Shown here: piece after piece, positions 25,374-33,973 of the stretch
Numbering within the stretch: position 1 is the stretch's first letter
Layout: every line of letters starts with the position of its first letter
Assembly (NCBI GenBank): GCA_017445995.1
Contig: JAFSRT010000023.1
Location: forward strand, 62,001-126,000
DNA: 64,000 bases
From: Clostridia bacterium
Lineage (GTDB): Bacteria; Bacillota; Clostridia; Christensenellales; Borkfalkiaceae
Direction of reading: 5' to 3'
Notes under the pieces: model-generated
Told to the model about the DNA's origin: nothing
Databases searched by the model: none
The model's input: the letters and a program-made list of their open reading frames with translations, nothing else
Made by a program: the position numbers and the translations under genes

Positions 25374-26939
25374 TTATTTTTCGTCTTTACCTATATAGAT
25401 AAAGTTTCTGAAAATCGCCTTTTTGCTGTGAAGCGCAAAGTCGCCTACGTACATACCGACGAACGCACCCGTAAAGCCCATAGGGTAAGCGCTTTCGTCA
25501 GAGAGATACGACGTGTCGATATCTTCGGCAAAGATTACTTCTTTACCGTTATACTTATAGCCCATTTTTGCCTTTTCATAGTCGGCGTCAACGGTGAAAA
25601 TCACCTTGTTTCCGTCTATATAATCTATTCTTTCGTCAAAAACAATATTACCCTGCATATAGCGTTGTAAAGTAATGCAATTTTTCTTCTTATCTTCGTC
25701 GTAACTCATTGCGATAAGGTATAAATTGTCTTCGTTGTATCTGTAAATCAGACCCGCCAAATGCGCGAACGTTTCAGGGTTAAATTCGAGTTCTACTTCG
25801 CTATGGAATACGAAATCTTTCTGCCTTACGACAAAAATACTCTGGTCGTTCCTGCATCTCGGACTCGTTCCGCCCGTCATTTCGATTTCGGTCGGGGAAA
25901 CTACTTTATATTTTCCGTCCATCGGCGTTCTTACCGATTGAAATACGTTCGTTAAAGTATATTTATTGAACTCGATAAGTTCCTTTTCTTTTTCTCTAAC
26001 GACGTCGTAAGGAATAGTAAACGTATCGCTCGGGTTATTAGTTCCGTTCGATAAAAACGGCCAACCGTCCTTCCATTCCATATTCTGGATTGCGGTTTCT
26101 CTTCCTAAAACGCAGTTGCCTTTACAGAGTTTTCTTCCGCAAAGGTGCGCGTAGTACCAGTTGCCGTCTTTATCGCAAATCATACTGCCGTGTCCTGCTT
26201 TCTGCAAGTATTTATCCGTTTCGTAAGACGTGATAAAATGCTTAAACGGGTGCAATTCGTAAGGCCCGTAAATATTTTTACTTCTTGCAACGGTCTGCGC
26301 GTGTTCTACGCTCGTTCCGCCTTCTGCGGTAAACAGATAATAGTATCCGCTGTGTTTATAGATGTGCGGTGCTTCGACAAGCCCCCTATCCGTACCCTTA
26401 AAGATAACTTGCGGTTTCGATACAAGCGCTTTTCTTTTTGCGTCGAACTCCCAAAGCAAAATGCCCGAGAAGTTTTCCGAACCGCGTTTTCTGTAATCCC
26501 AACGAACGCTCATATAGTATTTTTTGCCGTCGTCGTCGTGGAAAAGGGACGCGTCGAACCCGTCGCTATTAAGATAGGTCGGCTTACTCCATTTTCCTTC
26601 GATTTTATCGGCGGTTATAACGTAGTTTTCAACGTCCTTATACGGGTCGTCGTACCAGCTCGATATTCTGCTGTATACGAGATAGAATTTCTTTCCGTCG
26701 TAAGATAGGCACGGCGCCCAAACGCCGCCACCTTGCGGAACGCCCCTTAAATCTTCCTTATCGATAGTGATAGGTCTTGCAACGACTTTCCAGTTTACTA
26801 AATCCTTTGACGCAGAAATCTGAACGCCCGGATAATATTCGAAAGTTGAAGTTGCGATATAGTAAGTATCGTCTACCCTTAAAAAGCAAGGGTCGGGATT
26901 AAAGCCCGTTAAAATAGGATTTTTTATTGTAGTACTCAT
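25374..26939 (-). CDS. GH43 beta-xylosidase / arabinofuranosidase
   Basis: A 521-residue protein without signal peptide, so intracellular. It has the five-bladed propeller start ILTGFNPDPCFLRVDDTYYIATSTFEYYPG with the base aspartate in NPDPC, the pKa-setting aspartate in SDGFDASLFHDDDG and the acid glutamate in VEAPHIYKH, and a C-terminal beta-sandwich domain (about 330-521). This is the GH43 subfamily with XynB-like xylosidases acting on imported xylo-oligosaccharides. It lies between the importer permeases and the xylanase. Some members are mainly arabinofuranosidases. Confidence 0.93.
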   Translation of the reverse strand: MSTTIKNPILTGFNPDPCFLRVDDTYYIATSTFEYYPGVQISASKDLVNWKVVARPITIDKEDLRGVPQGGGVWAPCLSYDGKKFYLVYSRISSWYDDPYKDVENYVITADKIEGKWSKPTYLNSDGFDASLFHDDDGKKYYMSVRWDYRKRGSENFSGILLWEFDAKRKALVSKPQVIFKGTDRGLVEAPHIYKHSGYYYLFTAEGGTSVEHAQTVARSKNIYGPYELHPFKHFITSYETDKYLQKAGHGSMICDKDGNWYYAHLCGRKLCKGNCVLGRETAIQNMEWKDGWPFLSNGTNNPSDTFTIPYDVVREKEKELIEFNKYTLTNVFQSVRTPMDGKYKVVSPTEIEMTGGTSPRCRNDQSIFVVRQKDFVFHSEVELEFNPETFAHLAGLIYRYNEDNLYLIAMSYDEDKKKNCITLQRYMQGNIVFDERIDYIDGNKVIFTVDADYEKAKMGYKYNGKEVIFAEDIDTSYLSDESAYPMGFTGAFVGMYVGDFALHSKKAIFRNFIYIGKDEK

Positions 26940-26957
26940 ATTAAGTAATCTCCGTAA

Positions 26958-27881
26958 TTATTCTTTAACGCCACCTATCGCAACGCCACCGACTATGTAT
27001 TTGGAAAATGCCAGATACACAATAAGTAATGGCAATGTAATCAATAATAAAGACGTGTAAATAAGTGCTAAATCCTGGAATTTAGGATTTGCTTTTAATA
27101 TCTGAACCAACAACGGGAAGGTGTATTTATTCGTATCGTCTATTATCATTAACGGACCCATATAGTTGTTCCACGAATAAACGAAAGAGAAAATCGCCAT
27201 CGTCGCCATTGCCGGTATCGACAAAGGAATAACTATTCTGTTAAAGGTCATAAACTCTTGCGAACCGTCTATTCTTGCCGCTTCGATAATTTCTTTACTG
27301 TATGTCGTTTCAAGATACTGTTTTAAGAAAAATACCGTAGTAGGTGCTGCAACCGACGGGATAATTAAACCCGCATAGGTGTTGGTTAAACCTAAGATAA
27401 CCGCTATCAAACGATACCAACCTATCATACCGAGTTGGGTAGGCACTATCATTGCAACGAGAACTACCGTATATAAGAACTTTTTGCCTTTAAATTCGTA
27501 AGCGACGAAACCGAACGCGGTAAGCATCGAGAAGTATACGCAAAGCACCGTGCTGGCACCCGCAAGCCATAACGAATTGAAGAAAGACCTTATGATAGGG
27601 AAATCTTCGATTGCGAAAACGCCTTTTAAGTTGTTTATGAATTCCGCCCCCGGAACGAACGCGTTCATACCGACTGTGGTTTGTATCTGCGTGGTCGATT
27701 TAGACGCGTTTATAAACATAACGTATAGCGGTAATAAACACATAATCGCCGTTAAAATACAGAGAACCGTTAAGATAACGTTCCAGATAGGGAAACTCTT
27801 TCTTATTTTTTTAACGTCGTCCGGCATAGGGGCGTTCTGTGCCGATATCCGTTCGTTGTTAACTGCCATAATATCTTCCAT
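26958..27881 (-). CDS. CUT1 sugar ABC permease, MalG/LplC type
   Basis: The 307-residue protein has six membrane helices and the ATPase-docking loop EAARIDGSQEFMTFNRIVIPLS. An ATG four codons in (27869) is an alternative start. It pairs with the MalF-type permease encoded 2 bases upstream, and should import xylo-oligosaccharides given the neighbouring enzymes. The N-terminal 40 residues are cytoplasmic and acidic/basic mixed. Confidence 0.92.
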   Translation of the reverse strand: MEDIMAVNNERISAQNAPMPDDVKKIRKSFPIWNVILTVLCILTAIMCLLPLYVMFINASKSTTQIQTTVGMNAFVPGAEFINNLKGVFAIEDFPIIRSFFNSLWLAGASTVLCVYFSMLTAFGFVAYEFKGKKFLYTVVLVAMIVPTQLGMIGWYRLIAVILGLTNTYAGLIIPSVAAPTTVFFLKQYLETTYSKEIIEAARIDGSQEFMTFNRIVIPLSIPAMATMAIFSFVYSWNNYMGPLMIIDDTNKYTFPLLVQILKANPKFQDLALIYTSLLLITLPLLIVYLAFSKYIVGGVAIGGVKE

Positions 27882-27883
27882 AA

Positions 27884-28999
27884 CTATACCCCCTTCGCCG
27901 TTTTAAGTTTTTTCTTTTTCTCTTTGTCGGGTTTATCGATACCGAACGCTTCCTTACCGAAGAACTTAAAGGTAATGAAACTGAGTATCGCCGATATGAT
28001 AAACAGATAGCCCGACGCAGCGCCCGCACGCCCGTAGTGATATTCACCGTTAGACGGGAACGCCAAGTTATATATGTAGCAAGCAACGGTAAACGTCGTA
28101 AGACTGCCGTTGTGCGCCGTAGGTTTTCCGTCGTACATAAGGAACGGTATTTCAAACATCTGAAGACCGCCGACAAGCGACGTAACCAACGTGTATAACG
28201 TAATAGGTTTTAAAAGCGGAATAGTTATCGAGAAGAACATTTTTACTCTTCCCGCACCGTCTATGGTAGCCGCTTCGTAATAAGTAGGGTTAATACCGAG
28301 CATACCCGCAACCAGGGTTATCATAGTGTAGCCGAAATAACGCCAGAACTGAATAAACGCAATGTAAACTCTCGCGTTGATAGGGTTAGCAGTACCGAAA
28401 GACCACGCGTCGTTTATTAGCCCAACGCTTTTCATTGTGTCCCATAAAATACCCGATTTTTCGCCCATTTGCTTAAATAAAAGCGCAACGGACGTAGCCG
28501 TTATAATGTTAGGCAAATAGTAGATAACCTTAAATGCACCCGTACCTTTAATCTTAAACATTGCGGAAGAAAAGATTGCCGCAAAAAGGTACGCCGCAAC
28601 GAGTTGCGGAACAAAGTTTATCGACCAGATAAGTATGGTGTTGACAAGACTTGACCAGAACGCCGCGTGATGGAAAATAAACGCGTAGTTTTCAAAAGCA
28701 ATAAACTGCGAAGTTCCCGCAAAGTCGGTCGCATAAGATAAGTCGGTTAAACTTATTGCCAACGAGTAGATTATCGGGTAGAGTTGAAAGATTATAAAAG
28801 CGAGAAAGAACGGTGCAATAAATATGTAGCCGTACTTACTGTAACTAACGCTTTTAAGCCTTATATCTTCCCCTTTCTTATTTAAGTATTTACTGTTGTC
28901 TTCACCGCTAAAAGCAGCATTTGCGACTGAAGATTCTTCAGCCGCAAAACCACTTTCATTTGAAATGAAGGATTCATTTTGTAAGTTAGTTTTTTCCAT
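27884..28999 (-). CDS. CUT1 sugar ABC permease, MalF/UgpA type
   Basis: A 371-residue permease. About 60 N-terminal residues are a Ser/Asn/Glu-rich soluble stretch, then six helices (first: YGYIFIAPFFLAFIIFQLYP), with the docking loop EAATIDGAGRVKMFFSITIPLL. The long non-membrane tail is unusual. It forms the channel with the next gene. A 12-base gap follows the binding-protein gene. Confidence 0.92.
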   Translation of the reverse strand: MEKTNLQNESFISNESGFAAEESSVANAAFSGEDNSKYLNKKGEDIRLKSVSYSKYGYIFIAPFFLAFIIFQLYPIIYSLAISLTDLSYATDFAGTSQFIAFENYAFIFHHAAFWSSLVNTILIWSINFVPQLVAAYLFAAIFSSAMFKIKGTGAFKVIYYLPNIITATSVALLFKQMGEKSGILWDTMKSVGLINDAWSFGTANPINARVYIAFIQFWRYFGYTMITLVAGMLGINPTYYEAATIDGAGRVKMFFSITIPLLKPITLYTLVTSLVGGLQMFEIPFLMYDGKPTAHNGSLTTFTVACYIYNLAFPSNGEYHYGRAGAASGYLFIISAILSFITFKFFGKEAFGIDKPDKEKKKKLKTAKGV

Positions 29000-29011
29000 T
29001 ATTTCTCCGAA

Positions 29012-30415
29012 TTATGCTATAGGATTTTCCCCAACAGTTAAGTTCGTGTTAGTCGCAACGTAGTTCATAAAGCCCTGAACCGCACTCTTCTTTGCCAAAG
29101 CGGAATCGGTGGTGTCAAGGTTTATAAGTTGCGCGTAATATAAGCACCACGTTTTGAATTCTTCGCAAAGTTTCGCGTCGTGTTTCGTTAAGTTATCGCT
29201 TCTTAAAGAAGCCGCTACTTTATTGAATACTATGTAAGGATTCTGCCCGTCCGCCAAAACCTTGTGAGTTTTCGTGGAATCTGCGGCAAACTGTTGCATA
29301 AGCGTTTTGTTATTCATAAAGTCGCCCGTTTTATTTGCCCACGCGGTCAAGAATTCCGTGTTCGTGGTAAAGTAAGAAATGAGTTGTTTCGCTTCGTCAA
29401 CCTTGGTGTCTTTATGGTTGATGATACCAAGCCACGTTCCGCCGTCGGTATAGTTCTGCGGACCTTCGCAGATAGCCCATTTGCCTTCGCTGTCGCCGCA
29501 GTATTTTTCAAAGTCGTAACTTAAAGAGTAAGAAGGCATTAAGAAAGAGAATACCTGACCGTTACTCATATCGTTAAACCAACCGGTCGCCCTTTCTTGG
29601 TTTCTGTTGATATACGGGTCGTAAGATTCAACGTTGCCCCACTCGGTAGAAGTTCCCATTTCTAATTTCTTTACGATATCCATAAGGTTATTTTCGCCGT
29701 CGTATAAAGAACTGTCGATTGCAAGCGTCGTTCCGTCACTGTCTATCCAGCTTTTTTCTCTGTTAGAATAGAAGACTTTTGCAGGAGCGGTGTTGTCGGA
29801 GAAAATCCTGATGCCTTTGCCGTGTTCTTCAAGCGCCTTACCCGTAAGCCCCGTGTATTTGGTAACTATCGCGTCGTCAACTGCTTTTAATTGTGCCGCA
29901 ACGTTCAAAACCCCGTACCACGTGCTGACCATAGCATGCATTTCTTCGGGACTGTTTACGCCGAGAATTTCTTTTGCCATATCTGCCCTGTAATACATAA
30001 CGCCCGGGGTTGCCTGCCATGCGTAAGCAATGACCTTTCCGTCTTTATTCTTCGCAGCGTCTAACGTACAGGTGTACATTTGTTCAGTCCCGTTCATATC
30101 GGATAAGTCCATAAAATATCCGCTTAAAGCGTATTCTCTTATATACTTCTGTTCGATAGCAACGACGTCAGGAAGACCCTTCTTTGCTTTTAAGGTCATA
30201 TTGAGTTTGGTCGCCAAGTCGTTTACTTCGAAAACCTTAACGTCAACCTTCGCGTTCGGATAAGCCTTCTTGTAATAGTCGTTAACCATCGTTTTAAGTT
30301 CGTCGGTAAAAGTCCAAACGACGAGATCGTTCGACTTTTTGCCGCAACCTACGAGTGAGATCATTGAGCAAACGGCAAGGATTGCACAAATAATCAAAGA
30401 TAAAATCTTTTTCAT
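29012..30415 (-). CDS. Xylo-oligosaccharide-binding lipoprotein (CUT1 family)
   Basis: A 467-residue extracytoplasmic binding protein with a lipoprotein signal (lipobox LVGC, Cys24) and family-1 features (LVVWTFTDELKTMVNDYYKK, KGLPDVVAIEQ, GQVFSFLMPSYSL, GIINHKDTKVDEAKQLISYF). It collects sugars released by the xylanase. First gene of the operon that runs to the giant secreted protein; a promoter and a palindromic operator precede it at 30466-30521. Sugar specificity is inferred from GH10, GH43 and xylB in the same operon. Confidence 0.92.
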   Translation of the reverse strand: MKKILSLIICAILAVCSMISLVGCGKKSNDLVVWTFTDELKTMVNDYYKKAYPNAKVDVKVFEVNDLATKLNMTLKAKKGLPDVVAIEQKYIREYALSGYFMDLSDMNGTEQMYTCTLDAAKNKDGKVIAYAWQATPGVMYYRADMAKEILGVNSPEEMHAMVSTWYGVLNVAAQLKAVDDAIVTKYTGLTGKALEEHGKGIRIFSDNTAPAKVFYSNREKSWIDSDGTTLAIDSSLYDGENNLMDIVKKLEMGTSTEWGNVESYDPYINRNQERATGWFNDMSNGQVFSFLMPSYSLSYDFEKYCGDSEGKWAICEGPQNYTDGGTWLGIINHKDTKVDEAKQLISYFTTNTEFLTAWANKTGDFMNNKTLMQQFAADSTKTHKVLADGQNPYIVFNKVAASLRSDNLTKHDAKLCEEFKTWCLYYAQLINLDTTDSALAKKSAVQGFMNYVATNTNLTVGENPIA

Positions 30416-30465
30416 AATTACACCTCATTTTTTAATTTGCAACAATAAGCAAATTGCACAACAAT

Positions 30466-30480
30466 TTGCAAACGATTGCA
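30466..30480. promoter_or_regulatory. Probable LacI-family operator
   Basis: TTGCAAACGATTGCA, an inverted repeat (TGCAA/TTGCA) with a central CG as LacI/GalR family proteins prefer. It lies about 12 bases after the -10 box of the xylan operon and near further TTGCA half-sites (30435-30465). The adjacent LacI-type gene is the obvious ligand. Confidence 0.75.
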
Positions 30481-30492
30481 TAGTTTTTAATA

Positions 30493-30521
30493 ATTTTATC
30501 ATACGAAAGCCCGTCTGTCAA
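30493..30521 (-). promoter_or_regulatory. Promoter of the xylan operon
   Basis: TTGACA (30521-30516), exactly 17 bases, TAAAAT (30498-30493) on the minus strand. The operator sits where RNA polymerase would start. Confidence 0.85.
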
Positions 30522-30592
30522 TACCTATTTAAAAATTTTTTGCTTTTTTTATTGGTTTTTATATATATAATATATAAGTCAATCAAAATAAG

Positions 30593-30621
30593 GCGGGGTT
30601 GTGCAAAATGCACAACCCCGC
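30593..30621 (-). terminator. Hairpin after the LacI-type regulator gene
   Basis: Thirteen perfect pairs (GCGGGGTTGTGCA and complement) around AAA, 21 bases past the regulator's stop. The following T-run on the minus strand is weak (TTATTTTG), so termination may be partial. Confidence 0.7.
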
Positions 30622-30642
30622 TTGAAGATTTTTCAGGTTTTT

Positions 30643-31659
30643 CTATTTTATCGTTCTTATACTTTCGCCGTTATAAATATCCGCGCCGATAAGCGTTAAG
30701 TGTTGCGGTTCTTCCCCGTTGATAAGCGAAATCATAATTTTCGCGCAGGTCTTACCAAGTTCCGCGACGTTCTGAATAACGGTAGCCATTTTAGGATAGA
30801 TATGTTTAACGTATTCCAGCCCGTCGAACCCCGCTATCGAGATATCTTCGGGTATTCTTATTCCGCGTTCGTGCAGAACGTCGTAAGCCTTAATCGCGCA
30901 GAAATCGTCCGGCATAAAAATACAGGTCGGCACTACTTCTTTGGTTAAAATTCCGTCTATTACGTCGCTTACGTACGACATATCATAGTAATGCCCCGCG
31001 ACGAGCATATCGGGATTAAAGTCCATACCCGCGCTTTCTATCGCTTCCTTAAACCCCGCTATTCTCTCTCGCGTAACGTAGATATCTTCGCCGTGAACGT
31101 AAACTATTTTTTTATGACCCTTTTGTATCGCAAGCGAAGTCAGTTTTTTCATAACTTCTCTGTTATTACTCGAAACGTAATAACTGTTGTCCGATTCGTC
31201 GTTCTTAAACCCGTCCACCACCACGGTCGGAATATCGCTGGATTGCAGTTTTTTCATTTCCTTATTAGAAAAATCGCCCGATAGCATAAACACGCCGTTT
31301 AAGTTTCTGCTCTTACAGTAGGCGACTAAATCTTCACCGCTGTCGACAAGGTGTTTTGAAAGCACCGTTACGTCGAACTTATTCTTGCCTATTTCGTTGA
31401 TAAAATTATTGAGTATGCCCGAAAACAGGTTATGCGAAAACCCCAACTCTTCGCCCGCAAACGTGATTACGCCGAAGTTATAGAACTTATTATTTTTAAG
31501 GCTTTTTGCAGTCAGATTAGGAATATACCCTAATTTTTCCACAACGCTTTTGATTTTCGTTTTAGAGTGCTTTGGGATAAGGTCGCTATCGGCAAGCGCA
31601 CGGCTTACCGTCGAAACGGAAAATCCGCTTTCCCTTGCAACGTCTTTTATAGTTACCAT
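30643..31659 (-). CDS. LacI-family transcriptional regulator of the xylan locus
   Basis: The 338-residue protein begins with the LacI DNA-binding domain (VTIKDVARESGFSVSTVSRALAD, hinge LGYIPNLTAKSLKNN) and continues with a periplasmic-binding-like effector domain (about 60-338). It probably represses the operon downstream until a xylo-oligosaccharide or xylose binds. A TGCAATCGTTTGCA-type operator is between the two transcription units. Its own promoter overlaps another inverted repeat at 31681-31704, so it may be autoregulated or controlled by a second factor. Confidence 0.93.
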   Translation of the reverse strand: MVTIKDVARESGFSVSTVSRALADSDLIPKHSKTKIKSVVEKLGYIPNLTAKSLKNNKFYNFGVITFAGEELGFSHNLFSGILNNFINEIGKNKFDVTVLSKHLVDSGEDLVAYCKSRNLNGVFMLSGDFSNKEMKKLQSSDIPTVVVDGFKNDESDNSYYVSSNNREVMKKLTSLAIQKGHKKIVYVHGEDIYVTRERIAGFKEAIESAGMDFNPDMLVAGHYYDMSYVSDVIDGILTKEVVPTCIFMPDDFCAIKAYDVLHERGIRIPEDISIAGFDGLEYVKHIYPKMATVIQNVAELGKTCAKIMISLINGEEPQHLTLIGADIYNGESIRTIK

Positions 31660-31680
31660 TTTTAACCTACCTGTAATTTA

Positions 31681-31724
31681 TATTACAACGATATTATTGT
31701 AATACATATTAAAAAAATTGTCAA
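31681..31724 (-). promoter_or_regulatory. Promoter and palindrome ahead of the LacI-type gene
   Basis: TTGACA (31724-31719), 17 bases, TACAAT (31701-31696) on the minus strand. The -10 box is inside the inverted repeat TATTACAA...TTGTAATA (31681-31704, eight-base arms), a plausible binding site for a dimeric regulator. It differs from the operator in front of the operon. Confidence 0.75.
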
Positions 31725-31765
31725 TATTCGTTGATATTATTTCCCCTTAAAACCCGCTTTTTTAT

Positions 31766-31796
31766 TAAAAAATCCCCCCGTTTTATCGGGGGGGTT
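31766..31796 (-). terminator. Terminator after the cyclophilin-like lipoprotein gene
   Basis: CCCCCCG/CGGGGGG stem around TTTTAT with a T-run on the minus strand. Confidence 0.85.
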
Positions 31797-31810
31797 AAGT
31801 TTTTGTTTTC

Positions 31811-32707
31811 TTATTTTACTTTTATCGATTTAATTATGCAAGAAGAAGAAATCGCGTCCTTATCTTTATTATATACGGGAACTTTAATATAGCACTTATT
31901 ATAAGTCGACAACTGATTGTCTTCCGCTTCGAAAATGCTGCCAGAAAAATCTTCGTCTTCTTCTATCTTTTTATCGAAATCGGCTTTTAACATACAGTTA
32001 TAGGTAAGCCCGTTATTGAGTTCGCCGTCGACAGCGTATTCACCCGTATAGAAAACCGCGTATTCTTCGTACTTTTCGCTATCCGAAGTCTTAACGGTGT
32101 TCTTGATAAGTTCCCACGTCGCGATATTGTCGGAATCGTTTTCCAAATCGAACTGTGCAAATATGCAGAAATAATCGTCGTAACCCGCAACCGCCGTATC
32201 GTCCGTCGGCATATACCAAGTAGCCCTGCCCGAAGAACGGGAATCGTCGCTTACTTTATAGTTGCCGTTATAAAACCCTCTCCAAAGCCCTATCGCGCCT
32301 TCGCTGTTTTTTAGGTCTGAACCCTTAACGCCCGCAGAAGTAAACTCACCTTTAATAGAAGGTTTTAAAAGATTGTTTGCGTCGACGTTCTGAACGAGAG
32401 TTTTATTAGTAAACTTAAAGTCGCCTATCATAATCTGGTCGCTATAACTTTCGTTGATATAGAAAGTCGCGCCGTCGTAATAGTTTTCTTTTGCGTAAGA
32501 CGTAATAGCGTCCACAGTGTTCGGCGCAAGATGACGGTAAAGTTTAACGGTTAAGGTTTTGTCTTCGATTTTTTCCGAAGTCGTACTGTAAACGCCGACC
32601 GTTATTTCCATAGTCTTGATATCTTCGCACGCGGTAAACGAAAAGGCGCAAAGAACAAGCATTATAAGAACGAACAAATTCGCAAATGTTTTTGTTAAGC
32701 GTTTCAT
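31811..32707 (-). CDS. Cyclophilin-like lipoprotein
   Basis: A roughly 298-residue lipoprotein (lipobox FTAC). After the anchor the sequence follows the peptidyl-prolyl isomerase fold of cyclophilins: TLTVKLYRHLAPNTVDAITSYAKENYYDGATFY, which matches the family's strand-helix start. The usual catalytic residues (FHRV arginine, and the QGGD motif) are not recognisable: FYINESYSDQIMIGDF stands in their place. It may bind rather than isomerise, or fold extracellular proteins with altered specificity. ATG 32707 has a GGAG site; a GTG at 32719 is the alternative. Confidence 0.65.
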   Translation of the reverse strand: MKRLTKTFANLFVLIMLVLCAFSFTACEDIKTMEITVGVYSTTSEKIEDKTLTVKLYRHLAPNTVDAITSYAKENYYDGATFYINESYSDQIMIGDFKFTNKTLVQNVDANNLLKPSIKGEFTSAGVKGSDLKNSEGAIGLWRGFYNGNYKVSDDSRSSGRATWYMPTDDTAVAGYDDYFCIFAQFDLENDSDNIATWELIKNTVKTSDSEKYEEYAVFYTGEYAVDGELNNGLTYNCMLKADFDKKIEEDEDFSGSIFEAEDNQLSTYNKCYIKVPVYNKDKDAISSSCIIKSIKVK

Positions 32708-32830
32708 ATCTTTCTCCACTTATGATTTCTATTTATTATTTTACTAATAAAAACGCCCGTTGTCAATTATCTTTAACGTTTTTATTTTATAAATATCTTT
32801 TCGCCACGCAAAAATTAGCGTAAAAACGAA

Positions 32831-32862
32831 AAAACAGGCGATAATTCTCGCCTGTTTTTTGT
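32831..32862 (-). terminator. Terminator of the rplJ-rplL operon
   Basis: AAACAGGCGA/TCGCCTGTTT stem around TAATTC with T-runs, 16 bases after rplL. Confidence 0.85.
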
Positions 32863-32877
32863 GTTTTTAAGTTAAAA

Positions 32878-33249
32878 TTATTCAGCAACGACGGTAGCGC
32901 CTGCTTCTTTGAATCTTGCGATAATCTTATCTGCTTCTTCTTTAGTAGCATTTTCTTTGATAACGCCCAAAGATTCAACGAGTGCTTTCGCTTCGCCGAG
33001 ACCAAGACTGGTGAATTCCCTAACTGCCTTGATAACTTCAATCTTCTTGTCGCCGATTTCTTTAATCGAAACTTTGAATTCCGTTTTTTCTTCAGCGGCA
33101 GGAGCAGCGCCAGTGGCAGGACCTGCGGAAACTGCAACCGCAGCGGCAGCGCTTACACCGAATTCTTCTTCTAATGCTTTTACTAAATCGTTGAGTTCAA
33201 CGATAGTCATACCCTTAACTTCTTCTAATATTTTTTGAATATCAGCCAT
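32878..33249 (-). CDS. rplL: Ribosomal protein L7/L12
   Basis: A 123-residue protein: N-terminal dimerisation domain ([20 protein letters not shown]), Ala-rich hinge (about 38-52) and the factor-binding C-terminal domain ([31 protein letters not shown]). It forms the ribosomal stalk that recruits translation factors. ATG 33249 follows a GGAGG site; a longer frame starting at 33264 would lie on the ribosome site itself and is wrong. Ends the rplJ-rplL operon. Confidence 0.98.
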   Translation of the reverse strand: MADIQKILEEVKGMTIVELNDLVKALEEEFGVSAAAAVAVSAGPATGAAPAAEEKTEFKVSIKEIGDKKIEVIKAVREFTSLGLGEAKALVESLGVIKENATKEEADKIIARFKEAGATVVAE

Positions 33250-33306
33250 TTTTTTATCCTCCAATAATAATTCTTTAATTTGATTTTAATTTTTTAATTC
33301 GTTTGT

Positions 33307-33798
33307 TTACGCTTGCTGTTTATCTGCAATAGCCTTGATAACGCGTGCAAAACTCGATACAGGCCCTTGTAATACCGTAAGCAACATAGCGATAAGCGTT
33401 TCTTTCGACGGAATACTTGCAAGTGCTTTAACTCCGTTTGCGTCTACCTTACTTCCGTCGATATACGCACTCTTAATCGAAACTTTGTCTTCATACTTCT
33501 TTCCCGATTCAACGATAACTTTTGCCGCAGACGTTTCGTCCTGACCGAAAGCAACCGTCGAAGGTCCGTTTAAGTCGCTGTCAAAATCCGTGATGCCTAA
33601 ATCGTTGAACGCACGGCGAATAAGGGTATTTTTCAATACTTTATATTCAACGTTGTTCTTACGGAACTCGCGGCGCATTTCCGTGTCTTCCGCAACGGTT
33701 AAACCGCAGGATTTAACTAATACTACCGATTTTGACGCTTTAATTTTCTCTTTGATTTCTTCTACTATCTGTTTCTTTGCTTCAAAATTTGCCGACAT
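33307..33798 (-). CDS. rplJ: Ribosomal protein L10
   Basis: A 163-residue protein beginning MSANFEAKKQIVEEIKEKIK, with KNTLIRRAF and the C-terminal helix that binds L7/L12 dimers. ATG 33798 has an AAGGAGG site; the longer frame to 33849 runs into the leader. Expression is probably limited by L10 binding to its own leader at 33815-33937. Confidence 0.97.
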   Translation of the reverse strand: MSANFEAKKQIVEEIKEKIKASKSVVLVKSCGLTVAEDTEMRREFRKNNVEYKVLKNTLIRRAFNDLGITDFDSDLNGPSTVAFGQDETSAAKVIVESGKKYEDKVSIKSAYIDGSKVDANGVKALASIPSKETLIAMLLTVLQGPVSSFARVIKAIADKQQA

Positions 33799-33814
33799 AT
33801 TTAACCTCCTTATA

Positions 33815-33937
33815 AGAAATAGAAACGCCCTTACAGCCGAAACGGACATAAGGGCATTTTAATGCTTTTATATTCGCCTCGGTCGGTTCACGTAAAACGT
33901 GATTAACACCTACTGTCTTGGGCTATTTAATTTTTAC
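33815..33937 (-). promoter_or_regulatory. Ribosomal protein L10 leader
   Basis: On the minus strand the leader contains AGACAGTAGGTG, a hairpin ACGT-TTT-ACGT and the ACCGACCGAGGCGAATAT stretch, the order of conserved elements of the Firmicute L10 leader. It is followed by a stable hairpin GCCCTTA/TAAGGGC (33828-33853) just before the rplJ ribosome site. This is the autoregulatory site for L10(L12)4. Confidence 0.85.
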
Positions 33938-33943
33938 TTTGTG

Positions 33944-33973
33944 ATTATATCACTATAACCGACGTTCTGTCAA
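33944..33973 (-). promoter_or_regulatory. Promoter of rplJ-rplL
   Basis: TTGACA (33973-33968), 18 bases, TATAAT (33949-33944), directly after the rplA stop codon. rplJL can thus be transcribed separately from rplKA. Confidence 0.8.

Noticed and set aside
26145-26708. 187-codon plus-strand frame
   Set aside because: Antisense to the GH43 gene, with no ribosome site.
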